Of a stretch of 64,000 bases of DNA, positions 51,983 to 61,352 are shown piece by piece (position 1 is the stretch's first letter; every line of letters starts with the position of its first letter). Made by a program: the position numbers and the translations under genes. The notes below the pieces were generated by a model that did not search any database, was not told the DNA's origin, and worked only from the letters and a program-made list of their open reading frames with translations. This DNA is from Anaerobaca sp035448545 (lineage in GTDB: Bacteria; Planctomycetota; Phycisphaerae; Sedimentisphaerales; Anaerobacaceae). The stretch is from contig DAOTJE010000003.1 in NCBI GenBank assembly GCA_035448545.1, forward strand, positions 62,001-126,000, written 5' to 3'.

Positions 51983-52510
51983 ATGAGTGCGAGCCGGATA
52001 CAATCTGTGAGAACCCGGGGCTTCACCCTCCTGGAGCTGATCCTGGTGATGCTCATTCTCTCGACCGTCCTGGCGATGGCGGCGCCGTCGCTGCGCGGGT
52101 TCTTCGGTTCGCGCCAGGGGCAGGATACGGCCGCGCAGATTCTCGCACTGACCCAGTTCGCCCGCTCGCAGGCCATCAGTGAAGGGGTTGTCTACCGGCT
52201 CAATTTCGACACGAAAGATCGCGTCTACTGGCTGACCGCATGGAAGTCCGGGGCGTTCGAAGAGCTCGAGACGGAGTTCGGGCAGATCTTCACGCTTCCG
52301 AAGGACATGGCCATGGAGCTGGAAGACGTGGACGAGGAAAAGGGCAAGGTATTCGTGGAATTCACGCCTCAGGGTACGGTCACTGCGGCGACCATTCGGT
52401 TGATCGATCGCAAGGGACGGGCCCTGGAGGTGACGTGTCCTACTGTCACGGAGTCGTTCTCGATCGTCGAGAGCGAAGAAACCTATGAGCAATACGCGGC
52501 GAGAAGATAG
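51983..52510 (+). CDS. gspH: Minor pseudopilin GspH
   Basis: 175 residues. Prepilin head RGFTLLELILVMLILSTVLA and GspH-like helix (GQDTAAQILALTQFARSQAI). Ends with a 26-base overlap with gspI. Confidence 0.85.
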   Translation: MSASRIQSVRTRGFTLLELILVMLILSTVLAMAAPSLRGFFGSRQGQDTAAQILALTQFARSQAISEGVVYRLNFDTKDRVYWLTAWKSGAFEELETEFGQIFTLPKDMAMELEDVDEEKGKVFVEFTPQGTVTAATIRLIDRKGRALEVTCPTVTESFSIVESEETYEQYAARR

Positions 52511-52886
52511 AGTCCGAGGCGCCGGGCAGGGCGGCTTCACGTTTGTCGAACTGCTGGCGACGGTGGTGCTGATCGGCATCATCATGCCGGTGGCGATGCG
52601 GACCATTTCTCTCTGCACGGCTCTGGCGGGCCGGTCCCGGCGGGAGATCGAAGCGGTCTCGCTGGCGAGCACCAAGCTGGCCGAACTGGTTGCTTCCAAG
52701 GATTGGGAGACCGGTGGCAAGGCCGGCGACTTCGGGACGGACTGGCCCGGCTATCAATGGAACGCCGAGGTCTCCAACTGGACGGAATCGACGGTCCGTC
52801 AGCTTGACGTGCAAGTGCTCTGGACGTCGCAGGGCCGGCAGCGCCAGGTCATGCTCAGCACGCTGGTCTACCCGGAGGAGAAGTAA
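52485..52886 (+). CDS. gspI: Minor pseudopilin GspI
   Basis: 133 residues. Head GGFTFVELLATVVLIGIIMP, then VSLASTKLAELVA, characteristic of GspI in size and pattern. The start lies inside the end of gspH. Confidence 0.8.
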   Translation: MSNTRREDRVRGAGQGGFTFVELLATVVLIGIIMPVAMRTISLCTALAGRSRREIEAVSLASTKLAELVASKDWETGGKAGDFGTDWPGYQWNAEVSNWTESTVRQLDVQVLWTSQGRQRQVMLSTLVYPEEK

Positions 52887-52887
52887 G

Positions 52888-53646
52888 ATGGTACGCGTCC
52901 GGATCCAGATCGGTGGCTTCACGCTCCTGGAACTGCTCGTGGCGATGACGCTGATGGTGGTCACGGCGTCCTGTCTCTATACGGCCCTCTACACGGGTTT
53001 CCACGCGCAGCGAAGCGCGCGAGCGGCGGTCGAGCCCACGTCGCAGGCGCTCAACGCCATCGAGTTGCTCAAGCAGGACATTTACGGCGTCCTGCCTCCG
53101 AAGGGGACCCTGGCCGGTGCGTTCATCGGCACCAATTCCCGAAGCAGCAGCGGGGTCGATGCAGACTATCTGGAGTTCCACACCACCCAAACCTATGCGG
53201 ATACCGGCCGGCCGAGGGGGGGAATCGGAAAAATCGAGCTGGCCCTGGAGGCCGATGACGACGACCACGCCGCCCGGGACAGTTACCGTCTGGTCCGTAA
53301 GGTGACCACGAATCTGCTGTCTCCCAAAGAGGTCGAACCCGAAGAGCACGTGTTGTGCCGCAACGTGATGTCTCTGAACCTGCGGTATTTCGACGGCGAC
53401 AGTTGGCTGGACGAATGGGACTCCACCGAAGATGCGAACAGCCTTCCCAAGGCGGTGGAGGTCAACATCGAGATTGCCAACCGCCTTCGAAGTTCGAGCG
53501 AGGAGATGGAACGGCGCCGGCTTCTTCAAAGCTTCACGATTCCCTGCGGCATTTCCGCTGTGGCGGCGGAAGAACAAACCGGATCGACGGGGACGTCGTC
53601 GGGCGGCGCCGGCGGGACGCCCACCGGAGGCCAGGGCGGACTATGA
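52888..53646 (+). CDS. gspJ: Minor pseudopilin GspJ
   Basis: 252 residues. Head IGGFTLLELLVAMTLMVVTA, then the GspJ-like body. Start one base after the gspI stop, with GGAGGAG upstream. Its C-terminal 25 residues are Gly/Thr-rich (GGAGGTPTGGQGG). The stop overlaps gspK by four bases. Confidence 0.85.
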   Translation: MVRVRIQIGGFTLLELLVAMTLMVVTASCLYTALYTGFHAQRSARAAVEPTSQALNAIELLKQDIYGVLPPKGTLAGAFIGTNSRSSSGVDADYLEFHTTQTYADTGRPRGGIGKIELALEADDDDHAARDSYRLVRKVTTNLLSPKEVEPEEHVLCRNVMSLNLRYFDGDSWLDEWDSTEDANSLPKAVEVNIEIANRLRSSSEEMERRRLLQSFTIPCGISAVAAEEQTGSTGTSSGGAGGTPTGGQGGL

Positions 53647-55004
53647 GAACGACGCGCAGACAATTCGCGGGTTGGCATCGGTCCGGCGGGACGATTCTGA
53701 TCGTGACGATCTGGGTTGTGCTGGTCCTGGCGGGCCTGGCGCTGGTCTTTGCGCGGTCGATGCGGGTGGCTGCTATCGTCTCGGCGAATCAGGTTGCCTC
53801 GGTCGAAGCCGAGTGTATCGCCAGCGGCGCCTGCCAGTACATCACCTCGCAGCTCGTCGCCAACGCCGGCGACTCGGATGCCCTGGAGCAGGACGTGCCG
53901 TGGCAGTCCTTGCAGGTCGGCAAGGGCTACTTCTGGGTGTTGCGTTCGAACCTGGAGGACGACAGCGAGTTCGATTTCGGCCTGACCGATGAGGCCGGCA
54001 AGATCAACCTCAACTCCGCCTCGTTGGAGATGCTGCTGAAACTGCCGGGAATGACCGCCGAGTTGGCCGCCTCGATCATCGACTGGCGCGACGCGGACAG
54101 CGATGTCTCGACCGGCGGGGCCGAAGACGAATACTACCTATTGCTGTCGGAGCCTTACAACTGCAAGAATTCCGCATTCGAGACGGTTGACGAGGTCCTC
54201 CTGGTCAAGGGCGCTTCCGAGGAGTTGCTCTACGGCGAGGACACCAATCTCAACGGGCTCCTCGACGACAACGAAAACGACGGGGACAACAGCGAGCCGG
54301 CTGACAATCGCAACGGACGGCTCGACGGCGGCTTCTACGAGTACGTCACCGTTTACAGTGTCGAGGCCAACACCGACAGTGAGGGCAACCAGCGCGTCTA
54401 TCTCAATGATGCGAGTGCCCGTGCGACGCTGCAGACGGCGCTTCAGGAAGTCGTCAAAGAAGAGCGGGCACTCGAGATCATGAACAATGTGCCGATCAAC
54501 CCATCCTACGGGAGTGTGATGGACTTCTACTTCCGGTCGGGCCTGACGATCGAGGAGTTCGAGCAACTCGCCGACCGGCTGACCACGAGCCAGGAAGAGA
54601 CGTTGCCCGGACTGGTCAACGTCAACACGGCGTCGAAGGAGGTGCTGTTGTGTCTGCCCGGCCTCGAAGAGACGGATGTTGACGCGCTGCTGTCATACCG
54701 GGAATCTCACGACGATCTCGATTCAATCGCCTGGGTGGCGAATGTTCTGGATCGGGAGAAGGCGACCGCCGTCGGCAACTACATTACCGTCCGTTCGTTC
54801 CAGTACTCGGCGGATATCATCTGCCTGGCCGGCAACGGGCGGGCGTACAAGCGCTACAAGGCGGTCTTCGATACGCAGGGGGGCACGCCGCAGATTGTGT
54901 ACTGGAAGTCGCTGACGCAGTTCGGCTGGCCTCTGGAATACGAAATCGTGGAGGCCCTGAGAAAGGGCGAATCCATCACTGACGTGATGATTGGTATGAG
55001 ATGA
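53643..55004 (+). CDS. gspK: Minor pseudopilin GspK with a dockerin-like Asp-rich insert
   Basis: 453 residues, longer than the usual 320-350. N-terminal helix GGTILIVTIWVVLVLAGLAL without the Glu+5 typical of the others, as known for GspK. Two helix-hairpin-helix modules, LNSASLEMLLKLPGMTAELA and VNVNTASKEVLLCLPGLEET. Between them an Asp/Asn-rich segment (DTNLNGLLDDNENDGD, DNRNGRLDGG) looks like a dockerin-type calcium site. ATGA overlap with gspJ. Confidence 0.88.
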   Translation: MRTTRRQFAGWHRSGGTILIVTIWVVLVLAGLALVFARSMRVAAIVSANQVASVEAECIASGACQYITSQLVANAGDSDALEQDVPWQSLQVGKGYFWVLRSNLEDDSEFDFGLTDEAGKINLNSASLEMLLKLPGMTAELAASIIDWRDADSDVSTGGAEDEYYLLLSEPYNCKNSAFETVDEVLLVKGASEELLYGEDTNLNGLLDDNENDGDNSEPADNRNGRLDGGFYEYVTVYSVEANTDSEGNQRVYLNDASARATLQTALQEVVKEERALEIMNNVPINPSYGSVMDFYFRSGLTIEEFEQLADRLTTSQEETLPGLVNVNTASKEVLLCLPGLEETDVDALLSYRESHDDLDSIAWVANVLDREKATAVGNYITVRSFQYSADIICLAGNGRAYKRYKAVFDTQGGTPQIVYWKSLTQFGWPLEYEIVEALRKGESITDVMIGMR

Positions 55005-55017
55005 TTGGACGAGCATA

Positions 55018-56442
55018 ATGTTGGGGACTCGGACCATACTGGGACTGGCGGTGGATGAGTTCGGCGTCGTGGTCGCCGAGGTCGGCGTTCGAGCGGGGCG
55101 CCCGGAGGTGCGGCGGGTCGGCCAGCATCTCTTCGAGGAGAAGCTCGGCCCCGACAACGGCCGGACGCTGGGCCCGGCCCTGCGGCATTTCCTTCGGACG
55201 AACCACTTCGCGCCGAAGGACGCTGTGGTGGGCATCCCGACGAAGTGGGTGGTTGCCAGGGAGATCACGGCTCCGCCGGCCAACGCGGATGCGATCGCCG
55301 GCATGCTCGGCATCCAGGCCGAACGGACGTTCTCTCTCAATTCCGGCGAGCTGATCTTCGACTTCTGCGGTCGCACGAGCACCACGGCGAGCAGCAGGGT
55401 CATGCTGCTGGCGGCCCGGCGTCAGATGGTCGATCAGGTCAGGGAGTTGGCGGCGGCCGCCGGTCTGCATGTGCAGGCTGTTACCGTCTCGGCGCTGGCG
55501 CTGGGCAAGGCGGCGTCGGGTGATCCGCAGAAGCAGCGATACGGCGTCTACGCCCGACCGAGCTACTGCGAGCTCTGGAGCCAACTGGACGGGACTCCCC
55601 GGTCCATCAAGCACCTTGCGATGCCGTCGGTGAACGGCACGCCGGACGCACGGGTGCAATCGCTGGCGGCGGCAATTCAGCAGGAGATCCTGATCTCGTC
55701 GTCGCAGGATCAGAGGCCCCCTTATGAGGTGACCGTTTACGACGGGTCCAGCCTGGGCGAGGGGACGATCGCCCGTCTCAGCGAGCAGCTCGGTTCCCAG
55801 GCTGCCGTGACCGACGGCAACGCGGCCCTGGCATCGGCCGGCCTGCGCCGGGCCGAACGCCTCGATCCCTCTTCGTCGATTGCGGCCGCCGCGGTGGCCA
55901 TGACGGCCGTCGGGACCGAAAAGCCCTGCGTTGACTTTCTCCGTCCACGCATCGGACGCCCGAAGGCATCGCCGCGAAAACGCGTCGTAACTTGGGCGGT
56001 CATCGCCGGTGTCATCCTTCTGGGCCTGATCGGTGTCGTGATCACCGCCTGGCAGAGCAAACGGGCGGACATCGCCTTGTACACCGAGCAACTGGAGCTG
56101 ATGGCGGATGACATCACCGTCGCGCGGCAGCTGAAGGAGCGTCTCTCGTATGCCAGCAGCTGGACCAGCCAGGCCCCACGATTCCTCGAATGCTTGCGTC
56201 AGTTGACGCTGGCCTTTCCCGAATCGCCGCGTGTCTGGGCCACGAGCCTGGCGCTTGGCGAGACGTCCGAAGGCTCGTTGATCGGACGGGCCCTGGATGA
56301 GCAGAGCTTCTATGAGGTGCTGAACAACATCAAAGCGAATGCGGCCTTCTCCGATGTCAAGATGATGTACCTGCGGGACGCGGGGGGTAGTTCCCGTGAA
56401 AAGGCATTTGCCGTAACGTTCAAATTCCGGGGCGTGAAGTAG
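55018..56442 (+). CDS. GspL/PilM-PilN-like assembly platform protein
   Basis: 474 residues. An N-terminal actin-like (PilM/GspL) domain (ILGLAVDEFGVVVAEVGVRA) and a membrane helix near residue 330 (VVTWAVIAGVILLGLIGVVI). A periplasmic PilN-like part follows, so this is a GspL-type fusion. It links the GspE ATPase to the periplasm. Confidence 0.82.
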   Translation: MLGTRTILGLAVDEFGVVVAEVGVRAGRPEVRRVGQHLFEEKLGPDNGRTLGPALRHFLRTNHFAPKDAVVGIPTKWVVAREITAPPANADAIAGMLGIQAERTFSLNSGELIFDFCGRTSTTASSRVMLLAARRQMVDQVRELAAAAGLHVQAVTVSALALGKAASGDPQKQRYGVYARPSYCELWSQLDGTPRSIKHLAMPSVNGTPDARVQSLAAAIQQEILISSSQDQRPPYEVTVYDGSSLGEGTIARLSEQLGSQAAVTDGNAALASAGLRRAERLDPSSSIAAAAVAMTAVGTEKPCVDFLRPRIGRPKASPRKRVVTWAVIAGVILLGLIGVVITAWQSKRADIALYTEQLELMADDITVARQLKERLSYASSWTSQAPRFLECLRQLTLAFPESPRVWATSLALGETSEGSLIGRALDEQSFYEVLNNIKANAAFSDVKMMYLRDAGGSSREKAFAVTFKFRGVK

Positions 56443-56443
56443 C

Positions 56444-57019
56444 ATGGTTCTGACCAAACGAGAACGGATCATCCTCTTCGTCACACTGGTATGTGTAGGC
56501 CTGCTGATCGTCAGCAAGTTCGTCGTCGATCCGGTGCAGGCCGAACTCGACGCGATGGAAGCCCGGCGCCAGCAGCTTCAGACCGACCTCGAGGAGGCGC
56601 AGATGCTGCTGGGCAATCGCGGCGCGATGCAGCGGAAATGGAACGCCCTGGTCGCCGACGGCCTGCGCGGCGACGCCGAGGCCGAGAGCAGGGTGCTCAG
56701 TGCTCTGGGCGCATGGGCCGACGAAGCGGGTATGATGCTCAGTTCCATCAAGCCGGACCGCGTGGCCAGCGACAAGGGGTTGCAGGAGATGATCTTCACC
56801 GTAGCCGGCAAAGGAACGATCGAGGCGGTCTCGCGGTTTCTCTGGCGGATCGAGACGGCGGCGCTGCCTGCCAAGATCCGCGATATGCAGTTGGGTTCGG
56901 GCAGCGAGTCTGAAAATGCCATGTCGCTGCAACTTCATTTGTCGGTGCTCTACGTGGGCACGCCACAGAAGCAGGCCGAGTCGGAGCAGCCGGAGGTCAA
57001 CCATGACGAAGACATATAA
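56444..57019 (+). CDS. GspM/PilO-like assembly platform protein
   Basis: 191 residues. One N-terminal membrane helix (IILFVTLVCVGLLIVSKFVV), coiled coil (ELDAMEARRQQLQTDLEEAQ) and a ferredoxin-like periplasmic part. One base after gspL; overlaps the next gene by 17 bases. Confidence 0.78.
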   Translation: MVLTKRERIILFVTLVCVGLLIVSKFVVDPVQAELDAMEARRQQLQTDLEEAQMLLGNRGAMQRKWNALVADGLRGDAEAESRVLSALGAWADEAGMMLSSIKPDRVASDKGLQEMIFTVAGKGTIEAVSRFLWRIETAALPAKIRDMQLGSGSESENAMSLQLHLSVLYVGTPQKQAESEQPEVNHDEDI

Positions 57020-57596
57020 CCATCCGCGTGTTCCTGCTGTGCTGATGGCGAGCCTCTGGCTCGTTGGCCTTTGGCCGACCGCCGCCGTCACGCAGGAGCC
57101 GACCGAGAAGCCCGATACCTGGACTGCCTACAAGGTCATTGTCGATCGCAACATGTTTTCTCGTCAGCGCGGATCCGCCGAGCGCCGTCGGCGCGATGCC
57201 GACAGAGAGGTGGTGACCGCCCCTGATCCGGAGTCGTACTACCGGCTCCGGGGGATTGCCCAGGAGAACGGCACGTTTATCGCGTTTGTCGAAGACACGC
57301 GGCGCAGCGAAACGCTCAAGCTGCGCCAGGGAGACGCCGTCGCGCGTGGATCGATCGAGTCTCTCGACCTCGATTCGATCGTGTTCCGTCTGGAGGATCG
57401 CACGATCACCGTGGCCATCGGGCAGGATCTGCTCGGAGGGCAGGGGGCCGTGACGATGAGCGAGCTGATGCAGTGGACCCCCACGCCGTCGACCGCGACG
57501 GGCGGCCCGCCTGCGACACCGGCCGCTCCGAGCGGTGCGGAAGCGGAGATTCTCCGGCAGCTGATGGAGCGACGAAAGCAGGAACTCGGCAATTAG
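57003..57596 (+). CDS. GspC/PilP-like protein
   Basis: 197 residues. Signal-like N-terminus (MASLWLVGLWPTAAV), then the segment YKVIVDRNMFSRQRGS, typical of the HR region of GspC/PilP-like proteins. A beta domain follows (YYRLRGIAQENGTFIAFVED, LRQGDAVARGSIESLDLDSI) that would contact the secretin. Lies between gspM and gspD as expected. Confidence 0.75.
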   Translation: MTKTYNHPRVPAVLMASLWLVGLWPTAAVTQEPTEKPDTWTAYKVIVDRNMFSRQRGSAERRRRDADREVVTAPDPESYYRLRGIAQENGTFIAFVEDTRRSETLKLRQGDAVARGSIESLDLDSIVFRLEDRTITVAIGQDLLGGQGAVTMSELMQWTPTPSTATGGPPATPAAPSGAEAEILRQLMERRKQELGN

Positions 57597-57662
57597 AACC
57601 TCGACCAGGAACTCGATGCACAACGTGTCGGAAGGCATCCGAATCCGAAGGAGACCATCGCC

Positions 57663-60440
57663 ATGCAAATCGTTCGAATGATTCTCGTTGGCGCAGTGTT
57701 GGCTGGCGTTTTGTTGTTGACTCCCGGCCCCGGCGGGGCCCAGCCGCCCTCCGAGGCCTCCGGGGCGACCGAACCGGTCGAAGTCGTGCCCAGCAATGGT
57801 GACGTGAAGATCAAGCTCAACTTCCAGGACACGCCGCTTCAGGCGGTCCTGGAGTACCTCTCGGAAAAAGCGGGTCTGACGGTGATTTCCGAAGAGCCCA
57901 TTTCCAACGGCCGGATGACGGTGATCAGCCGCCAGCCGATCTCGCTGGATCACGCTCTGTCCTTGATCAACTCGATCCTCAAGGAAAGAGACTTGACCAC
58001 CATACTGGTCGGCAAGACGCTCAAAGTGGTTTCGTTGACCAACGCCAAACAGGAGACCGTCCCGGTGCGAACCGGACGCGATCCCAACGCCGTGATGCCC
58101 AGCGACAACGTCATCACCTATGTGATTCCGGTCAGCCACGTGACCGCCACGGCGCTGAAAGAGAACCTCACGCCTCTGGTGCCGTCCTACGCCAGCATCG
58201 AAGCCAATGAAGACGGCAATGCGCTGATCGTTACCGACACCGCCGCCAACATCCGGCGGCTGATGGAGATCATCCAGGCGCTGGATACCCATATGTCGAC
58301 GGTGGCGGAGATACGCGTGTTCCGTCTGGTCAACGCGGACGCCACCAGTACCGCCACCCTGATCAACACGATGTTCCAGCAGCAGAGCAGCAGCTCCAGT
58401 CGGTCCGGGGCCCGCAATCCCTTCGAAATGATGATGCAGATGCGCGGCGGTCCCGGCGGCTTCGGTGGTCGTGGTGGCCGCGGTGGAGACGCCGGCGGTG
58501 GCGGCGGCAACGCGCAGCAGGCGGGTGGTGGCGCTACGGTGAACGTGCAGGTGGTCGCGGCCGCGGACGAGCGGACCAACGCCGTGGTGGTTCGAGGACC
58601 GGCCGAAATCCTGGAACTCGTGGACGGCGTCATCACTTCCCTGGACGATCGAACGGCCAAGGTGGCCAGTGTGCGGGTGTTTCAGTTGCGTTATGCCGAT
58701 GCGATGAACACGGCCGACGTGATCAACAAGCTTTTTGGCGGGGACCAGAGTTCATCGCAGTCCGGCCAGGGCGGTCCCATGATGTTTCGCGGACCATTCG
58801 GACGAGGCGGCGGCCCGGAGATGCAGCAGGACACCACCGGCGGCACGGTCTCGCAGGTGGTCGCGGCGGCCGACAGCCAGACCAACACCGTGGTCGTGAC
58901 CGGTCCGGACGATCTTCTCGAAGTCGTGGCCGACGTGGTCAAGAACCTCGATGCCTTGGTCCCCAACGTGGCGGATGTGAAGGTGTTCCACCTGGAATAC
59001 GCCGACGCACAGGATACGGCCGAGCTGATCAATGAAGTCTTCGGCGAGAGCGGCACCTCGTCGCGGCGGACCAGTTCGCGCAACCAGCAGAACCAGCAGG
59101 TTCAGTTCCAGCGGGGCGGTCCCGGCGGCTTTCCGGGCATGCAACAGCAGACGACGAGTCGTGGTAGCACCGTCTCCGACGTGACGGTGATCGCCGCGGC
59201 GGATTCGCGGACCAACTCCGTGGTGGTCAGCGGACCGCCGGAAACCTTGGCGACGATCGCCCAGATTATCAAGGACCTGGACGAGAACCCCGAGCAGGAA
59301 CGCCGCATCTTCGTCTATCCGCTTAAGAACGCCACTGCGTCGAATCTGATGGAGGTTTTGAACAACCTCTTCGCCGAAATTCAGGCCCTGAACCAGGCCA
59401 GCACCAGCGGCACCGGGCAGCAGTTCCAGGGCGGCGGCCGGCAGACGGCCGCGCCCCAGGCCGCCTCGGCGAGCAGCACCAGCAGCAACAGCAATGATCT
59501 CTCCGAGGACACCTATTTCGAGGCCGAGACGGAGACCAATTCGCTGCTGATTCTGACCTCGACGAAGAACTACGAGAAGATCAAACCGATCATCGAAGAG
59601 CTGGACAAACCGGTCGGGCAGGTGCTGATCAAGTGCCTGTTTGCCGAGATCACCTACAGCAACAACGTGGACTTCGGCACGGAGTTCTCCATGCTGAATC
59701 TCCGCAGCGACGGCGGCAGCACCCAGACGAGCACGGTCTTCGGAGAACCGTTGCAGGGATTGTTCGTGAACAACATCTCCGGCGATCTGGATGTCACGCT
59801 GCATGCGTTGCAGGAATCCGGCAAGCTGAACATTCTGTCCCGACCGTACATTCTCACGAGCAACAATCAGGCGGCCACGATCACCGTCGGTTCCCAGGTG
59901 CCGTTCGCCACGGGCGAGACCACGAGCAATGTGGGAACACAGACCACCACCGAATACCGCGACATCGGTATCATTCTGGAGGTCACGCCCTCGATCAATC
60001 CCGACGGACTGGTCAATATGACGGTGCGTCCGGAGATCTCGTCGCAGAGCGGGGATACCGTTCAGATCTCCGAGAAGCTCGACCTGCCGGTCTTCACGAC
60101 GCGTTCGTCCGAGACCAAGGTGGCGGTCCGCGACGGCCAGACCATCGTCATCGGCGGCCTCATTCAGGACGAGATTCGCGACACGATCAAGAAGGTCCCG
60201 CTGCTGGGCGATGTGCCGGTCTTGGGACACCTGTTCAAGCGGACCGAGAAGGAGAAGGCCAAGACCGAACTGCTGATCTTCCTGACGCCGCACGTGGCGC
60301 CGGATGCGCTGGCGCTGACGCCGATCTCGGATGCCGTGCGGGCGCGCAGCAATCTGAAGAACGACCAGCGGACGGCCGAGCTGTTCCGACAGCACATGGA
60401 GGCCATGGAGGAGACGCCCTCTGATCCGAACCGGCCGTAA
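57663..60440 (+). CDS. gspD: Secretin GspD with five N1-type modules
   Basis: 925 residues against about 650 for E. coli GspD. Signal peptide, then N0 (residues about 45-110; LNFQDTPLQAVLEYLSEKAG). Five successive Secretin_N-type modules follow, recognisable by ending in a (N)xVVVxGP-like strand plus LD: NALIVTD..ALD, TNAVVVRGP..LDD, TNTVVVTGP..LDA, TNSVVVSGP..LDE, TNSLLILTS..ELD. Three modules contain Gly- or Gln-rich insertions. The C-terminal secretin domain has TTEYRDIGIILEVTPSIN and the VPLLGDVPVLG motif. Outer-membrane channel for folded proteins. GspC-like gene precedes it. Confidence 0.95.
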   Translation: MQIVRMILVGAVLAGVLLLTPGPGGAQPPSEASGATEPVEVVPSNGDVKIKLNFQDTPLQAVLEYLSEKAGLTVISEEPISNGRMTVISRQPISLDHALSLINSILKERDLTTILVGKTLKVVSLTNAKQETVPVRTGRDPNAVMPSDNVITYVIPVSHVTATALKENLTPLVPSYASIEANEDGNALIVTDTAANIRRLMEIIQALDTHMSTVAEIRVFRLVNADATSTATLINTMFQQQSSSSSRSGARNPFEMMMQMRGGPGGFGGRGGRGGDAGGGGGNAQQAGGGATVNVQVVAAADERTNAVVVRGPAEILELVDGVITSLDDRTAKVASVRVFQLRYADAMNTADVINKLFGGDQSSSQSGQGGPMMFRGPFGRGGGPEMQQDTTGGTVSQVVAAADSQTNTVVVTGPDDLLEVVADVVKNLDALVPNVADVKVFHLEYADAQDTAELINEVFGESGTSSRRTSSRNQQNQQVQFQRGGPGGFPGMQQQTTSRGSTVSDVTVIAAADSRTNSVVVSGPPETLATIAQIIKDLDENPEQERRIFVYPLKNATASNLMEVLNNLFAEIQALNQASTSGTGQQFQGGGRQTAAPQAASASSTSSNSNDLSEDTYFEAETETNSLLILTSTKNYEKIKPIIEELDKPVGQVLIKCLFAEITYSNNVDFGTEFSMLNLRSDGGSTQTSTVFGEPLQGLFVNNISGDLDVTLHALQESGKLNILSRPYILTSNNQAATITVGSQVPFATGETTSNVGTQTTTEYRDIGIILEVTPSINPDGLVNMTVRPEISSQSGDTVQISEKLDLPVFTTRSSETKVAVRDGQTIVIGGLIQDEIRDTIKKVPLLGDVPVLGHLFKRTEKEKAKTELLIFLTPHVAPDALALTPISDAVRARSNLKNDQRTAELFRQHMEAMEETPSDPNRP

Positions 60441-60526
60441 ACGACCGAGAACCGCGACGCGTCGCACGAAATGTGAAATGCTGTACAGCCGGCAAACGTG
60501 GCGCGGCGCGCCCGGGGCCCGCGGTG

Positions 60527-60907
60527 TCAACGCAACCGACCGGCGTCTGCGCGTGCTAAACGCCAGTCTGTTTCCGATGTGCGGACGAGTGTGAATGGGC
60601 CGCTCAGGATTGCGCCTTCAAGGTGAAAGGCCAGCCAATCGTCTCGCCATTCGTCGAGTTGCCAGGAGCCGCGTTCGACAATGTGGACGCGGCCTGTTCC
60701 CTTCTGCACGGGGCCCTCGTACCCGAGGAATCGCGGCGGGTGGTCGAAGATCCTCTCGGCTCGGACGGGGTGCCCAAGGGCCTGCTCGGGCGGCTCTTCC
60801 AGCCGGAACGTCGTCAGGAACCCGCCGGAGGCGGACTCCAGCATGAGGTCCCAGTGGACGCCCTCGGCTGTCTCGTGCTCCTGGACCACAAATCGCCTGT
60901 TCTTCAT
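60527..60907 (-). CDS. DNA ligase D 3'-phosphoesterase-like domain protein
   Basis: 126 residues. RRFVVQEHETAEGVHWDLML resembles the opening of the LigD PE domain (usually FVVQ(K/E)HxAxxLHYDLRLE), with His and Asp for metal binding. Many planctomycetes carry this as a stand-alone protein. It would trim 3' ends in DNA repair, if active. Start at ATG 60907. Divergent from the thiamine operon. Confidence 0.8.
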   Translation of the reverse strand: MKNRRFVVQEHETAEGVHWDLMLESASGGFLTTFRLEEPPEQALGHPVRAERIFDHPPRFLGYEGPVQKGTGRVHIVERGSWQLDEWRDDWLAFHLEGAILSGPFTLVRTSETDWRLARADAGRLR

Positions 60908-60919
60908 ACACCAACCTCT

Positions 60920-60948
60920 TGCCAACCGCGGCGAACCATGCTACCATA
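60920..60948 (+). promoter_or_regulatory. Sigma70-type promoter of the thiamine operon
   Basis: TTGCCA (60920-60925) and TACCAT (60943-60948) with a 17-base spacer; expected start just upstream of the TPP riboswitch. Confidence 0.65.
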
Positions 60949-60964
60949 CCGTCAGTATTCAGAC

Positions 60965-61080
60965 AAAGCCAGGGGAGCCTGTGAATCTCGATCGCGGTCG
61001 GGATCGGCAGGCTGAGATATCGCCGTTGCGGCGATGACCCTTGGAACCTGATCAGGTTAGAACCTGCGAAGGGAGGCTTA
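60965..61080 (+). ncRNA. TPP riboswitch (THI element)
   Basis: Core sequences CAGGGGAGCC, GGCTGAGAT, ACCCTTGGAACCTGATCAGG and AACCTGCGAAGGGA match the TPP aptamer. P1 is AAGCC (60966-60970) with GGCTT (61075-61079). Twelve bases later comes a terminator, so thiamine pyrophosphate binding should stop transcription of thiS-thiG-thiH-thiF. Confidence 0.95.
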
Positions 61081-61091
61081 TGGCAGCACAG

Positions 61092-61120
61092 AAGCACTTC
61101 CTTTGTGGGAGTGCTTTTTT
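61092..61120 (+). terminator. Riboswitch-controlled intrinsic terminator
   Basis: AAGCACTTCC / GGGAGTGCTT, 10-bp stem with one G-U pair, loop TTTGT, followed by a run of T. It is directly after the TPP aptamer and before thiS. Confidence 0.9.
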
Positions 61121-61135
61121 GTTGGGGCGCAGCAG

Positions 61136-61348
61136 ATGAAGTCATTGACGATCAACGGGGTCCGGCGGCCGTTCGCCCCGGAGGCGATGCCGGCCACGCT
61201 GGCCGAGCTGCTCGACGAGCTGGGTGTGGCGGCCGCGACGGTCGTGGCCGAGGTCGACGGCGCGATCGTCGGACCCGAGCGATTCGGGGCCACACCGCTG
61301 GCGGATGGGCAGAGCATCGAGCTGATCAAGTTCATGGGAGGCGGTTGA
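61136..61348 (+). CDS. thiS: Sulfur carrier protein ThiS
   Basis: 70 residues, ubiquitin fold, ending MGGG with the required C-terminal Gly-Gly for adenylation by ThiF and thiocarboxylation. First gene after the riboswitch terminator. Confidence 0.93.
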   Translation: MKSLTINGVRRPFAPEAMPATLAELLDELGVAAATVVAEVDGAIVGPERFGATPLADGQSIELIKFMGGG

Positions 61349-61352
61349 GATC

